Shown here: positions 63,869-64,000 of the stretch, one piece after another
Layout: every line of letters begins with the position of its first letter
Numbering within the stretch: the first letter of the stretch is position 1
NCBI RefSeq assembly: GCF_022063185.1
Contig: NZ_CP091913.1
Location: forward strand, 1,488,001 to 1,552,000
Direction of reading: 5' to 3'
Source: Nostoc sp. UHCC 0870
Lineage (GTDB): Bacteria; Cyanobacteriota; Cyanobacteriia; Cyanobacteriales; Nostocaceae
DNA: 64,000 nt
The notes under the pieces: generated by a model
Told to the model about the DNA's origin: nothing
Seen by the model: only the letters and a program-made list of their open reading frames with translations
Database searches by the model: none
Position numbers and translations under genes: made by a program

Positions 63869-64000
63869 CTACCACCTGTATTTAATCCAGTCGTAAATCT
63901 CTAAGTATTCTTCTCCTGGCTGATTCCATGAGTAGTCATACTTCATACCCTGAATCGCTAGTTTTTGAAACTCTTCAGGGGACTGATACCACAAATCAAT
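63869..64000 (-). CDS. glgA: Glycogen synthase (GlgA), C-terminal end, cut by window edge
   Basis: The last 43 codons visible read WYQSPEEFQKLAIQGMKYDY, followed by SWNQPGEEYLEIYDWI and the stop at 63869. The segment MKYDYSWNxPGxEYLEIY closely resembles the C-terminus of cyanobacterial glycogen/starch synthases, which extend alpha-1,4-glucan from ADP-glucose. The catalytic domains lie beyond the window. Other GT4/GT5 glycosyltransferases cannot be excluded from so short a piece. Confidence 0.65.
   Translation of the reverse strand: MDLWYQSPEEFQKLAIQGMKYDYSWNQPGEEYLEIYDWIKYRW

Overview
The window comes from a filamentous, heterocyst-type cyanobacterium of the Nostoc/Anabaena/Trichormus group. 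The evidence is two phycobilisome core proteins (an ApcA paralogue and ApcD), frequent HIP1 octamers (GCGATCGC, for example 59109-59116), heptameric STRR repeats, and many families found mainly in cyanobacteria. Most of the window is ordinary chromosome: DNA repair (recN), UbiB-type kinase, glycine cleavage (gcvT, gcvH, gcvP), urease parts (ureD, ureA), the pstSCAB phosphate transporter, bioY, lspA, an FHA-linked penicillin-binding protein, apt, purL-purF, apcD, rlmD, asnS, an LuxR-type response regulator, groES-groEL behind a CIRCE operator, a restriction-modification pair, and the end of a glycogen synthase gene at the right edge.

The most striking region is 8.3-12.4 kb, a diversity-generating retroelement (DGR). 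A TIR plus formylglycine-generating-enzyme (FGE/C-type lectin fold) protein carries a 125-bp variable region at its 3' end (9867-9991). It is followed by avd, a reverse transcriptase gene and a 125-bp template repeat (12079-12203). VR and TR differ at 18 positions, and 17 of these are adenines in the TR. This is the signature of adenine-directed mutagenic retrohoming. The local RT has lost its middle, including the YxDD motif, and an opposite-strand DUF4926-DUF6883 cassette sits between RT and TR. The system has clearly diversified its target, but now it is either frozen or needs an RT in trans.

The second accessory region is 18.0-27.4 kb, a graveyard of mobile elements. One large gene for a membrane-linked protein with 14 nearly identical 35-residue HEAT repeats and a STAND/NACHT-type NTPase was broken by an IS5-type element (24570-25710, TA duplication) and an ISL3-type element (20275-21694, 8-bp duplication). 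Removing both in silico restores one frame of about 1174 codons. A MITE abuts its stop codon. Several MITE subfamilies that share a GGCTACGGTGTACACACAAGT-like terminus but have different interiors are scattered over 7.8-27.3 kb. They include one nested inside another with a 7-bp duplication and a chimera between two MITE families inside the DGR.

Smaller points are a 34-residue lysine-rich protein gene at 723-827, a pstS remnant and a Pho box upstream of pstS, a remnant of a 2Fe-2S ferredoxin-like gene upstream of groES, a stand-alone TnpB nuclease gene at 49.6 kb, and STRR heptamers in coding sequence (ureD) or mimicking coding sequence (upstream of recN). No tRNA, rRNA or CRISPR array was seen. 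All assignments rest on reading the translated sequence and recognising motifs, without database searches.
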